From Rhodococcus marinonascens NBRC 14363 (GTDB lineage: Bacteria; Actinomycetota; Actinomycetes; Mycobacteriales; Mycobacteriaceae): DNA of 58,691 bases. Positions 17,874 through 26,790 of the stretch are shown here, piece after piece (position 1 is the first letter of the stretch; each line of letters begins with the position of its first letter). A program made the translations under genes and the position numbers. The stretch lies in the NCBI RefSeq assembly GCF_001894885.1, contig NZ_BCXB01000005.1, positions 1 to 58,691 of the forward strand, read 5' to 3'. The notes under the pieces are model-generated. The model made no database searches. It saw nothing but the letters and a program-made list of their open reading frames with translations, and was not told the DNA's origin.

Positions 17874-19645
17874 CTGTCCTGCTCCGGTAACTGCGAGCGG
17901 TCGCGGTCGCCGACATGCGCCCGCTCACGCATCTCGGGGCCCGCCCGGGACTCGTCGTCCACCCCCACCGCCGAACCGTCGTCGGCCGCGGGCAACGCAG
18001 GCTCTTCCCGAATCGGCTGCTCTCGAACGTCCTCCCCGGTTCCCGGTTTCAGGGGCAACGGGCTCGACACGACCTTGCGTCCCCGAACCAACGGCAACGT
18101 CAAGCGGAAGCAGGCACCCCGGCCGGGCTCGCCCCACGCCTCGAGCCTGCCGTCGTGGAGGTTAGCGTCCTCCACACTGATCGCCAGTCCCAGGCCGGTG
18201 CCGCCCGAGCGCCGCACGCGGGACGGATCGGACCGCCAAAACCTGTTGAACACCAACTTTTCCTCGCCTGGTCGTAGGCCCACACCCTGGTCACGCACGA
18301 TGAACGCGACCGCGCTGTCGTCGGCGCGCAGGCGCAGCAACACTGGTTTGCCCTCTCCGTGGTCGATCGCGTTGGCCAGGAGGTTGCGCAGAATCCGTTC
18401 CACCCGCCTCGGGTCGACCTCGGCCGTCACCGCCTCATCCGGCAGGTCGATGATCAATTCGGTGGCGCTCTCTCGCGCGAGATGACGCACGGTCGAGACC
18501 GCCGCGCGCACACAAATCCGCACGTCGAGTTGCTCTGCGGCGAGTTCCGCGACGCCGGCGTCATGCCTGCTGATCTCGAGGAGGTCCGCCAGTAGACCCT
18601 CGAAGCGGTCGAGTTCGGCAACAAGTAACTCCGACGATCGACGGAGCACTGGGTCGAGGTCGTGGCTGCCGTCGTAAATCAGGTCCGCCGCCATTCGCAC
18701 CGTGGTCAGCGGTGTACGCAGTTCGTGACTCACATCAGAGGTGAAGCGCTTCTGGAGATTGCCGAACTCCTCCAATTGGGTGATCTGTTTGGACAGACTC
18801 TCCGCCATTTCGTTGAACGACATCGCCAGTCGCGCCATGTCGTCCTCGCCGCGCACCGGCATTCGTTCCTTCAGCCTGCCGTCGGCGAAGCGCACGGCGA
18901 TCCGCGAGGCCGACCGAATCGGCAGGACCACCTGCCGGGCGACGAGAAGCGCGATCGCCGCGAGCAGCACGGCGAGCACCGCACCACCCACCATAAGCGT
19001 CCCGCGAACCAGCGACAGGCTGCGACCCTCGCTCGCCAACGGGAACACGAGATACAGCTCGAGCGTCGAGACGGCGGACGCCGTGGGGCTTCCTACGATC
19101 AGTGCCGGACCCGAATAGCCGTAAGGGTCGTTCACCGTAGCGAACTGGTAGCTCACCTGGCCTGCCGCGACGAAGTCGCGCAGCGATTCCGGGATCTGAT
19201 CCGCCGGACCACTCGACGCCAATGGGCGAGTCCCGGCTGCCGGCACGATCAGCGCGGGATCGAAAGCGCCCGCCGAATCCGACGCCTGTCCGGAGTCCGG
19301 TCCCCTGTTGGTCAGAGCGGCGCTGGCAGCGTCAAGTTGCGTGGTGAGAGAACTGCTACCGTCCGCACCGGCCAACTCTCCCTCGACAGTGCTACGCGCG
19401 CGGTCCATTTCCTCGATCGCCGCATTGATCTTCGTTTCGAGCAAACGGTCGGTGATCTGGCTTGTCAGTACGACGCCGAGTATGACGATGACGATGAGCG
19501 ACAGGGTCAACGTCGAGACGACGACCCTCAACTGCAGCGAACGACGCCAGGTGTGCGCGAGGGCATTGCTCAGTGAGTGACCCCACCGCAGGACCGGTGA
19601 AACGCGTCGATTGACACGACGCCGCCAGCGGGAAACACCTGTCAC
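17870..19645 (-). CDS. mtrB: Sensor histidine kinase MtrB
   Basis: Membrane sensor of the MtrAB system that couples the cell cycle and wall metabolism in Actinobacteria. 591 residues: TM1 (about 44-66, [20 protein letters not shown]), an extracellular domain (about 70-215), TM2 ([18 protein letters not shown]), HAMP, DHp with [19 protein letters not shown] and the phospho-acceptor His, and a HATPase domain with [18 protein letters not shown] and [11 protein letters not shown] Pro/Glu-rich tail follows. The GTG start overlaps the mtrA stop by 4 bp (GTGA), and the stop overlaps lpqB. Confidence 0.97.
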   Translation of the reverse strand: MTGVSRWRRRVNRRVSPVLRWGHSLSNALAHTWRRSLQLRVVVSTLTLSLIVIVILGVVLTSQITDRLLETKINAAIEEMDRARSTVEGELAGADGSSSLTTQLDAASAALTNRGPDSGQASDSAGAFDPALIVPAAGTRPLASSGPADQIPESLRDFVAAGQVSYQFATVNDPYGYSGPALIVGSPTASAVSTLELYLVFPLASEGRSLSLVRGTLMVGGAVLAVLLAAIALLVARQVVLPIRSASRIAVRFADGRLKERMPVRGEDDMARLAMSFNEMAESLSKQITQLEEFGNLQKRFTSDVSHELRTPLTTVRMAADLIYDGSHDLDPVLRRSSELLVAELDRFEGLLADLLEISRHDAGVAELAAEQLDVRICVRAAVSTVRHLARESATELIIDLPDEAVTAEVDPRRVERILRNLLANAIDHGEGKPVLLRLRADDSAVAFIVRDQGVGLRPGEEKLVFNRFWRSDPSRVRRSGGTGLGLAISVEDANLHDGRLEAWGEPGRGACFRLTLPLVRGRKVVSSPLPLKPGTGEDVREQPIREEPALPAADDGSAVGVDDESRAGPEMRERAHVGDRDRSQLPEQDR

Positions 19646-20319
19646 GGCGGTCCGGCCTTATAGCCGACCCCCCTGACCGTCAACACCACTTCGGGGTTCT
19701 CGGGATCAGTCTCGACTTTGGCGCGCAGGCGCTGCACGTGCACATTGACGAGCCGGGTGTCGGCTGCGTGTCGGTAACCCCACACCTGCTCGAGCAGCAC
19801 CTCGCGGGTGAACACCTGTCGCGGCTTGCGCGCCAGAGCCACCAGGAGATCGAACTCGAGGGGAGTGAGTGAAATCAGTTCTTCGCCCCGGCTCACCTTG
19901 TGCGCGGGGACATCGATCACGAGATCGGCGATGCTGAGCAACTCGGCGGGCTCGTCCTCGGTCCGGCGCAGCCGGGCCCGGACCCGCGCCACCAACTCCT
20001 TGGGCTTGAACGGCTTCATGATGTAGTCGTCTGCGCCGGACTCCAATCCGAGGACCACGTCGACGGTGTCCGTCTTCGCCGTCAGCATCACGATCGGAAC
20101 ACCGGAATCGGCCCGCAGTACGCGGCACACATCGATGCCGTTCATGCCAGGCAGCATCAGGTCGAGCAACACCAAATCCGGGCGTGTCTCCCGGACCGCG
20201 CTGAGCGCCTGAGTCCCGTCCCCAACCACATACGGATCGAAACCTTCGCCGCGGAGCACGATCGTGAGCATCTCCGCGAGTGCGGTGTCGTCGTCGACAA
20301 CCAGAATCCTTGGCTTCAT
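19642..20319 (-). CDS. mtrA: Response regulator MtrA
   Basis: OmpR-family regulator of 225 residues. The receiver domain carries acidic residues VVDDD (8-11), phospho-acceptor Asp53 in LLDLMLPG, the conserved Thr in MLTAKTD and Lys in MKPFKPKE. A winged-helix domain ends with [33 protein letters not shown]. MtrA is essential in M. tuberculosis and binds oriC, dnaA and wall genes. Start ATG 20319 gives the standard [11 protein letters not shown]. It begins the mtrA-mtrB-lpqB operon, 45 bp downstream of tmk, so read-through from tmk is possible. Confidence 0.98.
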   Translation of the reverse strand: MKPRILVVDDDTALAEMLTIVLRGEGFDPYVVGDGTQALSAVRETRPDLVLLDLMLPGMNGIDVCRVLRADSGVPIVMLTAKTDTVDVVLGLESGADDYIMKPFKPKELVARVRARLRRTEDEPAELLSIADLVIDVPAHKVSRGEELISLTPLEFDLLVALARKPRQVFTREVLLEQVWGYRHAADTRLVNVHVQRLRAKVETDPENPEVVLTVRGVGYKAGPP

Positions 20320-20364
20320 GTCCCTATCGTTGCATCTTCGGAGCCTGTAACAGCCCGTTCGCCG

Positions 20365-21024
20365 TCACGGCGTGCCGTGTTCTTTCTTCAAGAATGTCAG
20401 GTTTTCGGCGAGCGTGTCCGGATCGGTGTCCGGCGTGAGCACCCACCAGGGGGAAATCCAGTCCTCCGCGGCCAGGTCCCGGTACACCTCTCCGGTTCGT
20501 TTCTGCAGTCCGCGGTCCCGCTCGTAGGCGTCGATCGTCCTGCTCGCGTCCGCTGATTCCCGTCCCCGGGCACGTTCCTGCGCGAGAGCCACCGGAACGT
20601 CCAGATACAACTGCAGATCGGGACGGGGAAGCCCGAACCGCTCGAATTCGAGGTCCGTCACCCATCCCACGAACTCGTCGTCGCCACGCTGATGCAACCG
20701 TGCTGCACCGTAGGCGGCGTTGGACGCCACATAGCGGTCGAGGAGGACCAGGTCGTGTCCGGCGAGCAAGTCCGATAACTCGCCGACCGCGCCGGACCGG
20801 TCCAAGGCAAACAGCATCGCCATCGCGTGCACTGAGTTCGCGAGATCTCCGTGCGCGCCCTTCAGCGCCTCGGACGCCACGTCCGCGTGCACGGAACGGC
20901 CGTAGCGCGGAAAGTCCAGGGTCCCGACCCTCAGCCCCCCATCGGTAAGGTATTTCACCACTGCGCCGACGAGTGTCCGCTTGCCCGCGCCGTCCAGGCC
21001 TTCGAGCGCAATAAGTGTCCCCAC
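20365..21024 (-). CDS. tmk: Thymidylate kinase
   Basis: Phosphorylates dTMP to dTDP. The 219-residue sequence has P-loop GLDGAGKRT (about 8-16), DFPRYGRS, the DRYVASNAAYGAARLH motif and a lid region with DAYERDRGLQKRTGEVY. The Arg in GAGKRT in place of the more common Ser resembles the M. tuberculosis enzyme. The GTG start (21024) fits MGTLIALEGLDG. It has no SD; TACAGT lies 8 nt upstream of the GTG, which suggests a leaderless message. The promoter lies in three 17-nt tandem repeats. Followed by mtrA after 45 bp. Confidence 0.94.
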   Translation of the reverse strand: MGTLIALEGLDGAGKRTLVGAVVKYLTDGGLRVGTLDFPRYGRSVHADVASEALKGAHGDLANSVHAMAMLFALDRSGAVGELSDLLAGHDLVLLDRYVASNAAYGAARLHQRGDDEFVGWVTDLEFERFGLPRPDLQLYLDVPVALAQERARGRESADASRTIDAYERDRGLQKRTGEVYRDLAAEDWISPWWVLTPDTDPDTLAENLTFLKKEHGTP

Positions 21025-21031
21025 GAGGTAG

Positions 21032-21082
21032 CACTGTATCCCCAGACCAAACCGATCCCCCGACCAACCCGATCCCCCGACC
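21032..21082 (-). repeat. Three tandem 17-nt repeats at the tmk promoter
   Basis: On the minus strand, three contiguous units at 21082-21066, 21065-21049 and 21048-21032 share GGTCxGGGGATxxxxTx. The last unit carries TACAGT (21038 to 21033), the probable -10 of tmk. An inverted copy, AGGTCGGGGG on the plus strand (21120-21129), pairs perfectly with CCCCCGACCT at 21074-21083. This may be an array of regulator sites or a slippage product. Confidence 0.7.
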
Positions 21083-21152
21083 TCCCGGCGCGCGCCTTGA
21101 CACCGGCAACACTCCGCTCAGGTCGGGGGACACTCGGGATATATGGCGGCTC

Positions 21153-22637
21153 TCAGTACCGGTAGTGCTCGGGCTTGAACGGGCCTTCGACGTCGACGCC
21201 GATGTATTCCGCCTGTTCCTTGGTGAGCTTGGTGAGCGTGCCTCCGAGCGCCTCGACGTGAATCTTCGCGACCTTCTCATCCAGATGTTTCGGGAGGCGA
21301 TACACCTCGTTGTCGTAGTCCTCGGGCTTGGTCCACAACTCGATCTGTGCGATGACCTGGTTGGAGAAGCTGTTACTCATTACGAACGAGGGGTGGCCGG
21401 TGGCGTTGCCGAGGTTCAGCAGGCGCCCCTCGGACAGCACGATGATCGAGTGGCCGTCCGCGAACCGGAACTCGTCGACCTGCGGCTTGATGTTCACGCG
21501 GGTAACGCCGCCGGAACGCTCGAGCCCCGCCATGTCGATCTCGTTGTCGAAATGGCCGATGTTGCCCAGGATCGCCTGGTGCTTCATCTGCTTCATGTGC
21601 TCGAAGGTGATGATGTCCTTGTTACCTGTGGACGTGATGACGATGTCGGCCCAGCCGATGGCCTGTTCGACCGTCTTCACCTCGAAGCCGTCCATCAGTG
21701 CCTGCAGAGCGTTGATGGGGTCGACCTCGGTGACCGCGACGCGGGCACCCTGGCCCCGGAGTGCCTCGGCGCAACCCTTGCCGACGTCGCCGTAGCCGCA
21801 GACGAGAGCGGCCTTGCCGCCGATCAGCACGTCGGTGCCGCGGTTGATCCCGTCGAGGAGTGAGTGTCGGGTTCCGTACTTGTTGTCGAACTTGCTCTTG
21901 GTCACCGAGTCGTTGACGTTGATCGCCGGGAACACGAGATCGCCGGCGGCTGCGACCTGATACAGACGCAGGACACCGGTGGTGGTCTCCTCAGTGACAC
22001 CCTGGATCGACTTCGCGATCGTGGCCCATTTGGTCTTGTCCACTTCGAGGGACTGGCGCAGCAGGGCCAGGAACACCTTGTGCTCGTCCGAATCCTGCTC
22101 GTCGTCGGTGGACGGCACGACACCGGCCCTCTCGAACTGGGCACCCTTGAGGACGAGCATCGTGGCGTCGCCGCCGTCGTCGAGGATCATGTTCGCAGGC
22201 TTGTCGCCGTCCGGCCAGGTGAGCATCTGCTCGGCAGCCCACCAGTACTCCTCGAGGGTTTCGCCCTTCCACGCGAAGACCGGGACACCCCGAGGTTCCT
22301 CGGGCGTGCCGTGCCGGCCTACGACGATCGCCGCGGCCGCGTGATCCTGCGTGGAGAAAATGTTGCAGGAGGCCCAGCGGACCTCGGCGCCCAGCGCCGT
22401 GAGCGTCTCGATGAGCACGGCCGTCTGGATGGTCATGTGAAGCGAACCGGAAATGCGTGCCCCCGCGAGCGGTAGCACCTCTGAGTACTCGCGACGAAGT
22501 GCCATCAGTCCCGGCATCTCATGCTCGGCGAGCCGGATTTCCTTGCGGCCGAACTCGGCGAGCGAAAGGTCCGCCACCTTGAAATCGATCCCGTTGCGGC
22601 TCTCTGCCACGGGCGTATTTGAACCTGAGGTCGTCAT
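21153..22637 (-). CDS. ahcY: Adenosylhomocysteinase (S-adenosylhomocysteine hydrolase)
   Basis: NAD-dependent enzyme that splits S-adenosylhomocysteine to adenosine and homocysteine, closing the methyl cycle. 494 residues from ATG 22637 ([13 protein letters not shown]), preceded by GGAGAGG. Visible are [17 protein letters not shown], the NAD loop [47 protein letters not shown] and the C-terminal PFKPEHYRY. An actinobacterial-type insertion ([22 protein letters not shown] and the following acidic DDEQDSDEH) is present. It is the last gene of a same-strand series with the TetR and alkane genes, but 121 bp separate it from tetR. Confidence 0.97.
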   Translation of the reverse strand: MTTSGSNTPVAESRNGIDFKVADLSLAEFGRKEIRLAEHEMPGLMALRREYSEVLPLAGARISGSLHMTIQTAVLIETLTALGAEVRWASCNIFSTQDHAAAAIVVGRHGTPEEPRGVPVFAWKGETLEEYWWAAEQMLTWPDGDKPANMILDDGGDATMLVLKGAQFERAGVVPSTDDEQDSDEHKVFLALLRQSLEVDKTKWATIAKSIQGVTEETTTGVLRLYQVAAAGDLVFPAINVNDSVTKSKFDNKYGTRHSLLDGINRGTDVLIGGKAALVCGYGDVGKGCAEALRGQGARVAVTEVDPINALQALMDGFEVKTVEQAIGWADIVITSTGNKDIITFEHMKQMKHQAILGNIGHFDNEIDMAGLERSGGVTRVNIKPQVDEFRFADGHSIIVLSEGRLLNLGNATGHPSFVMSNSFSNQVIAQIELWTKPEDYDNEVYRLPKHLDEKVAKIHVEALGGTLTKLTKEQAEYIGVDVEGPFKPEHYRY

Positions 22638-22758
22638 CTGCCTCTCCTGGTTGACTGCTGTTTCGATCAAGGCTATCCGTAACGCGATCGGGGGTGACAC
22701 TCCCACGACGCTCCACCACCCGGCAGTGACCCTTGTGGTCGGCAGTTGTGATCGACAG
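22638..22758 (-). other. ahcY leader with nested complementary segments
   Basis: The 121-bp gap upstream of ahcY, with the end of tetR, contains CGATCAAGG (22664-22672) complementary to CCTTGATCG (22763-22771), and several GTGAC/GTCAC blocks (22693-22698, 22726-22733, 22757-22763) that could pair in alternative ways. I compared it by eye with SAH and SAM riboswitch cores and found no convincing match. Confidence 0.35.
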
Positions 22759-23379
22759 TCACCCTTGATCGGCGCCGTTGACCGCCTCGTCCACGAAAGG
22801 CCCCAGCAGGGCGCCGAGATCCTCGGCGACGTTGACCTCGGACCCCGGCGGCACAGAGATGTAGCTCATGGCCAAACGCACGATCGCCCGGCTGAGTATT
22901 CCCGCATCCGACGCGTTCGCCCGTACCCAGCCATTGACGAACATCTCGGAAAGTCTCGCGGACGCCCGTTCGATGATCGGCGCGCTCTCGGTCGTGATGA
23001 GTCGCAGGAGGTCAGGCTTCGCCTCACCCCGCAGCAGCGACTGAACCAGAGGATCGGAAAGACTCGCGGCGAAGAACGTCGTGAACCCTGCCGCCAAGGC
23101 GGCACGGCCATCCCCGACGTTCGCGACCATCGCCTCGCCGACGGAATCGACGAGTTCGTCGGCCAACCGGAGGGCGTACGCTTCCGCGAGGCCCTGCCGC
23201 GACTTGAACTCGTTGTAGAGAGTCTGCCTACTCACCCCCGCGCCTGCCGCGACGTCGGACATCGTGATATCTGACCAGTCTTTCTCGACCAGGAGATCCC
23301 GCATCGCGTCGAGTACCGACCGACGCAGCAGCAGCCGCGCGGCCTCCTGATAGGGCACCCTGACACGCGGCGAAGTCAT
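22759..23379 (-). CDS. TetR-family transcriptional regulator (AlkU-like)
   Basis: 206 residues from ATG 23379 ([22 protein letters not shown]). The N-terminal helix-turn-helix is seen in [32 protein letters not shown] (about 38-70); the C-terminal ligand domain is all-helical with no recognised signature. It is directly downstream of alkB-rubA-rubB, an arrangement known from rhodococcal alkB clusters, where the TetR gene is called alkU. Repression of the alk operon in response to a fatty-acyl or alkane-derived ligand is an inference. A GTGAG-N4-CTCAC palindrome upstream of alkB is a possible target. Confidence 0.85.
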   Translation of the reverse strand: MTSPRVRVPYQEAARLLLRRSVLDAMRDLLVEKDWSDITMSDVAAGAGVSRQTLYNEFKSRQGLAEAYALRLADELVDSVGEAMVANVGDGRAALAAGFTTFFAASLSDPLVQSLLRGEAKPDLLRLITTESAPIIERASARLSEMFVNGWVRANASDAGILSRAIVRLAMSYISVPPGSEVNVAEDLGALLGPFVDEAVNGADQG

Positions 23380-23454
23380 GGCGAAGATACTAGCGTCCAC
23401 CGCCGCGGCCGTGCTCGACCGGCACACAGCCGCGGCGTGCGCGATCTTCCGAAT

Positions 23455-23637
23455 TCAGTTCCGCTCGATTTCGACCATGAAGAAGTCTGCTTTCGCCGCG
23501 CCGCAATCCGGGCAACTCCAGTTGTTCGGGATGTCTTCCCAACGAGTTCCGGGTTCGATGCCGTCCTCCGGCCATCCCAGTTTCTCGTCGTATTCGAATC
23601 CGCACTGAACGCATTGATAGAGCTTGTATTCAGTCAT
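23455..23637 (-). CDS. rubB: Rubredoxin (RubB/AlkG-type)
   Basis: A 60-residue one-iron electron carrier. Ligands are Cys9 and Cys12 (YQCVQCG) and Cys42 and Cys45 (SCPDCG), with the usual spacer [19 protein letters not shown]. The start ATG 23637 overlaps the end of the upstream rubredoxin gene by 8 bp; the upstream in-frame extension to 23757 lies inside that gene and is rejected. It passes electrons from a rubredoxin reductase (not in the window) to AlkB. The sequence is of the class able to support alkane hydroxylation (AlkG2), by resemblance. Confidence 0.93.
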   Translation of the reverse strand: MTEYKLYQCVQCGFEYDEKLGWPEDGIEPGTRWEDIPNNWSCPDCGAAKADFFMVEIERN

Positions 23638-23818
23638 GGAGTTTCTCCTCGTATCCGACCACCGCCTCGAAGTCGAGCTTCTCCCGCACCCCGCAATCCG
23701 GGCAACACCAGCCCTCGGGTACCGAACCCCACTGCGTGCCAGCCGGAAACCCCTCACGGGGCGCGCCCACAGCCTCGTCGTAGACGTAGTCGCAGACCGG
23801 GCAGAGGTACGCGCTCAT
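23630..23818 (-). CDS. rubA: Rubredoxin (RubA/AlkG-type)
   Basis: A 62-residue rubredoxin with iron ligands Cys6, Cys9 (LCPVCD), Cys39 and Cys42 (CCPDCG), and an extra Cys38. The Arg-poor loop and the YEEKLHD tail differ from the neighbouring rubredoxin, so the pair is not a recent copy. Start ATG 23818 overlaps the alkB stop by 4 bp (ATGA), indicating coupled translation in the order alkB-rubA-rubB. In known rhodococcal clusters the first rubredoxin is of AlkG1 type and often cannot replace the second in alkane oxidation; whether that holds here is not shown. Confidence 0.93.
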   Translation of the reverse strand: MSAYLCPVCDYVYDEAVGAPREGFPAGTQWGSVPEGWCCPDCGVREKLDFEAVVGYEEKLHD

Positions 23819-25038
23819 TCCGGCGCCCCGTACTTCGCGAGCACCTTCCCGCGCTTGGAAGGCTGGATGTTGACGCGCATGATGTCGTCGTCGTAGTGCG
23901 CGAGCACCCGGGGGTCCATCACCCTTCGCCACAACGGCGGAAAATAGGAGAGCGCGATCATGCTGCCATAGCCACTCGGCAGGGTAGGGGCGCCGTCCAT
24001 GCTCCGCAGCGTCTGGTAGCGCCGAGTCGGGTTGGCATGGTGATCACTGTGCCGTTGCAGGTGAAACAGGAAGATGTTGGTAACGATATGGTCGCTGTTC
24101 CAGCTGTGTTCGGGGGTGCACCGCTCGTAGCGGCCGCTCGCCGTCTTCTGCCTCTGCAATCCGTAATGCTCGAGGTAGTTGACGGCTTCGAGCAGGCAGA
24201 ACCCGAACACTGCCTGAATCACCAGATACGGCATTATCCCGATTCCGAAGACTGCAACGAGTGCGCCGAACAGCACGACGGACATCAGCCAGGCGTTCAG
24301 GATGCCGTTGTGAATCGTCCACGGACGCTTACCGAGCCGTTCCAGACGGGCCTTCTCAAGCCGCCAGGACGAAGTGAGGCTGCCCCACACACTCCGTGGC
24401 AGGAACGCCCACAGCGTCTCTCCGAAACGTGCACTCGCGGGATCCTCGGGCGTCGCGACCCGGACGTGGTGACCCCGGTTGTGTTCGATGTAGAAGTGCC
24501 CGTAGAACGACTGCGCCAGAGCGACTTTCGAGAGCCACCGCTCCAGTTCATCCTTCTTGTGCCCAAGTTCGTGCGCGGTGTTGATCCCGATTCCCGCAAC
24601 GCATCCGATAGTGATGGCAAGCCCGACCTTCGAGGCGACACCGAGGCCGCCGTCGACGCCCAGCCAGCCTAGATCCGTTGCGGACCAGAGATAGCAGGCC
24701 ATCACCAGACTGACGAACTGGAGCGGGATGTAGGCGTACGTGCAATACCGGTAGTACTTGTCGTTCTCGAGCCACTCCATCACCTCGTCAGGCGGATTGT
24801 CGCCGTCCGGGCCAAAGAAGATGTCGAGAATGGGGAGCATTACGTAGACGATGAACGGTCCGATCCACCACCACACCGGCGCAACAGCACCGAGTCCGAT
24901 GCGCTCGAACGCCCACACCAAACCGATCGCGGTAAACACCGTCGTGGGCGGATTCAGGCCCAGCGGCCACAGATAACGTTTCTTGTCCCGCCATTGCCCG
25001 GTCGGGGCGGACGACTCCGGTTGTAGATGTGTCGACAT
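23815..25038 (-). CDS. alkB: Alkane 1-monooxygenase AlkB
   Basis: Integral-membrane non-haem di-iron hydroxylase that oxidises medium-chain n-alkanes to 1-alkanols. 407 residues with about six hydrophobic spans. Histidine motifs are H156ELGH160, H186NRGHH191, the alkB signature NYLEHYGLQRQK (from about 287), and LQRH330SDHH334. The start ATG 25038 (MSTHLQPESSAP) follows AAGGGG at 8-nt spacing. It heads the alkB-rubA-rubB-tetR group. The upstream region carries a GTGAG-N4-CTCAC palindrome near the probable promoter. M. tuberculosis has a homologue at the equivalent place. Confidence 0.97.
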   Translation of the reverse strand: MSTHLQPESSAPTGQWRDKKRYLWPLGLNPPTTVFTAIGLVWAFERIGLGAVAPVWWWIGPFIVYVMLPILDIFFGPDGDNPPDEVMEWLENDKYYRYCTYAYIPLQFVSLVMACYLWSATDLGWLGVDGGLGVASKVGLAITIGCVAGIGINTAHELGHKKDELERWLSKVALAQSFYGHFYIEHNRGHHVRVATPEDPASARFGETLWAFLPRSVWGSLTSSWRLEKARLERLGKRPWTIHNGILNAWLMSVVLFGALVAVFGIGIMPYLVIQAVFGFCLLEAVNYLEHYGLQRQKTASGRYERCTPEHSWNSDHIVTNIFLFHLQRHSDHHANPTRRYQTLRSMDGAPTLPSGYGSMIALSYFPPLWRRVMDPRVLAHYDDDIMRVNIQPSKRGKVLAKYGAPE

Positions 25039-25064
25039 TTACGTCCCCTTCACCCCAAGTTCAT

Positions 25065-25078
25065 GTGAGTAACCTCAC
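25065..25078. promoter_or_regulatory. Candidate operator upstream of alkB
   Basis: GTGAG-TAAC-CTCAC is a perfect 5-4-5 inverted repeat centred 34 bp upstream of the alkB start. The rest of the 210-bp gap to the permease gene (25039-25248) is relatively AT-rich, with TTTACA and TAGATG hexamers (minus strand, 25139-25115) as weak promoter candidates. Confidence 0.45.
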
Positions 25079-25248
25079 TACTGAACTAGACACTACAGCG
25101 TAGCGCGTTCTTCATCTAGACATATTTCTCGTTTTGTAAAGACGTTCGATCGAAGCGCAACGCGAAGGAACTCGCCGAGAAAGCGACCGGTCTCCCCTGC
25201 CGAGAATGCGGCAAGTCTTCTCTGCGGACTGGGACACCGTGAGCGTTG

Positions 25249-26757
25249 TCAGGCTTCGCCGCGGCTGCGTAGCTCCATCGTCGAGTGTCGACGGCTGTAG
25301 GTGAAGTAAATGATCATTCCGAGTGCCATCCACACCACGAACCTGACCCAGGTCTCGATGGACAGGTTGAGCATCAACCACAGGCACGCCAGGACTGCGA
25401 GAACCGGGACCAGCGGAACCAGCGGAGCCCGGAATCCGCGGGGCAGGTCGGGGCGCGTACGGCGCAGCACCACCACGCCGACCGATACCAGCACGAACGC
25501 AAACAGCGTTCCGATGTTCACCATTTCCTCGAGAGCGCCGATCGGAAAGATGCCCGCGAGCACGACGATCACGAGACCGACTAGCACCGTGATCCGGACG
25601 GGGGTGCCGCGCTTGCCTGTCGATGCCAGCCGGCGCGGCAGCAGTCCGTCCCGCGACATGGCAAAGAGGACGCGGGTCCCGCCGAGGGCGAGAACGATCA
25701 GTCCGGTAGACAATCCGGCCAGCGCACCGTACGAAATCAGGTACTTCATCCAGGTGATTCCGTGGATGTCGAAGGCAGTGGCCAAAGTGGAGGTGTCCCC
25801 CGCCAATTCGTGATAATCGACCATGCCGGTAAGCACCAGGGTCACCGCCACGTACAGAACCGTGACGATGACCAGCGAGCCGAGAATTCCTCGGGGCAGT
25901 GCTTTCTGCGGGTCCTTCGCCTCTTCGGCGGTGGTGGCCACGACGTCGAAGCCGAGGAACGCGAAGAACACCAGGCCTGCGGCCGCGAGCAGTCCATACC
26001 AGCCGAACGCGCTACCGTCCGCGCCGGTGAAGTAGGAGAACACGGACTGGTGGACGCCCTCCCCCGTGCTCTCGTGCACCGACGGCGGAATGAACGGCGA
26101 GTAGTTGGCTGGGTTGATGTAGAACGCGCCGACGACCACGACCACAACCACCACGGTTACTTTGATCGTCGTGATGACCAGCACGACCCGCGAAGAGAGT
26201 TTGGTGCCCATCGCGAGCAGCGCCGTCATGATCGCGGCTATCAGGATTGCGCCCCAATCGATCGTGAACGAACCGATCGTGGCGACCGGTGCGTGGAGTC
26301 CGATCACCTCGCCGAGATAGAGCGACCAGGCTTTTGCCACGACCGACGCCCCGAGTGCGAGCTCGAGGACGAGGTCCCAGCCGATGATCCATGCGACGAG
26401 TTCGCCGAACGTGACGTACGAGAACGTGTAGGCACTCCCGGCCACGGGAACGGTGGAGGCGAACTCCGCGTAGCAGAGCGCGGCCAGGGCGCACGTGATG
26501 GCGGCGAGGACGAATGCCAGCGATACCGCCGGACCCGCGACGTTTCCCGCTGTGCTCGCGGTGAGCGTAAAGATTCCGACACCGACGATGATGGCGACGC
26601 CGAGCACGGTGAGATCCCGCGCCGTCAGTTCCTTGCGGAGTTTCGTGTCCGGTTCTGCGGTGTCTCGGATCGCCTGCTCGATCGACTTGGTGCGAAACAA
26701 TCCGGTCGATCTTCCGCCGGTCTGCAGTTCTCCCTCGCGTTGATTCCGGATGGCCAC
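25249..26757 (-). CDS. APC-superfamily amino acid permease (CAT-like)
   Basis: A 502-residue membrane protein with about 12-14 hydrophobic spans. N-terminal features are typical of the cationic amino acid transporter branch: KELTARDLTVLGVAIIVGVGIFTLTASTAGNVAGPAV (TM1, the unwound GVGIF helix) and CYAEFASTVPVAGSAYTFSYVTFGELVAWIIGWDLVLE. FFAFLGFDVVATTAEEAKDPQKALPRGILGSL is the conserved mid-segment. It resembles Rv3253c. Substrate cannot be read from sequence; basic amino acids are the family guess. GTG start 26757 has GAGGAG 6 nt upstream. It is preceded on the same strand by the CDF gene after 33 bp. Confidence 0.9.
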   Translation of the reverse strand: MAIRNQREGELQTGGRSTGLFRTKSIEQAIRDTAEPDTKLRKELTARDLTVLGVAIIVGVGIFTLTASTAGNVAGPAVSLAFVLAAITCALAALCYAEFASTVPVAGSAYTFSYVTFGELVAWIIGWDLVLELALGASVVAKAWSLYLGEVIGLHAPVATIGSFTIDWGAILIAAIMTALLAMGTKLSSRVVLVITTIKVTVVVVVVVVGAFYINPANYSPFIPPSVHESTGEGVHQSVFSYFTGADGSAFGWYGLLAAAGLVFFAFLGFDVVATTAEEAKDPQKALPRGILGSLVIVTVLYVAVTLVLTGMVDYHELAGDTSTLATAFDIHGITWMKYLISYGALAGLSTGLIVLALGGTRVLFAMSRDGLLPRRLASTGKRGTPVRITVLVGLVIVVLAGIFPIGALEEMVNIGTLFAFVLVSVGVVVLRRTRPDLPRGFRAPLVPLVPVLAVLACLWLMLNLSIETWVRFVVWMALGMIIYFTYSRRHSTMELRSRGEA

Positions 26758-26790
26758 GTCAGACTCCTCGATCGACAGTTGCCGTCCAGA

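Noticed and set aside
22638..22758. SAH or SAM-type riboswitch before ahcY
   Set aside because: I could not find the conserved core segments by eye. Kept only as an unexplained leader with pairing potential.
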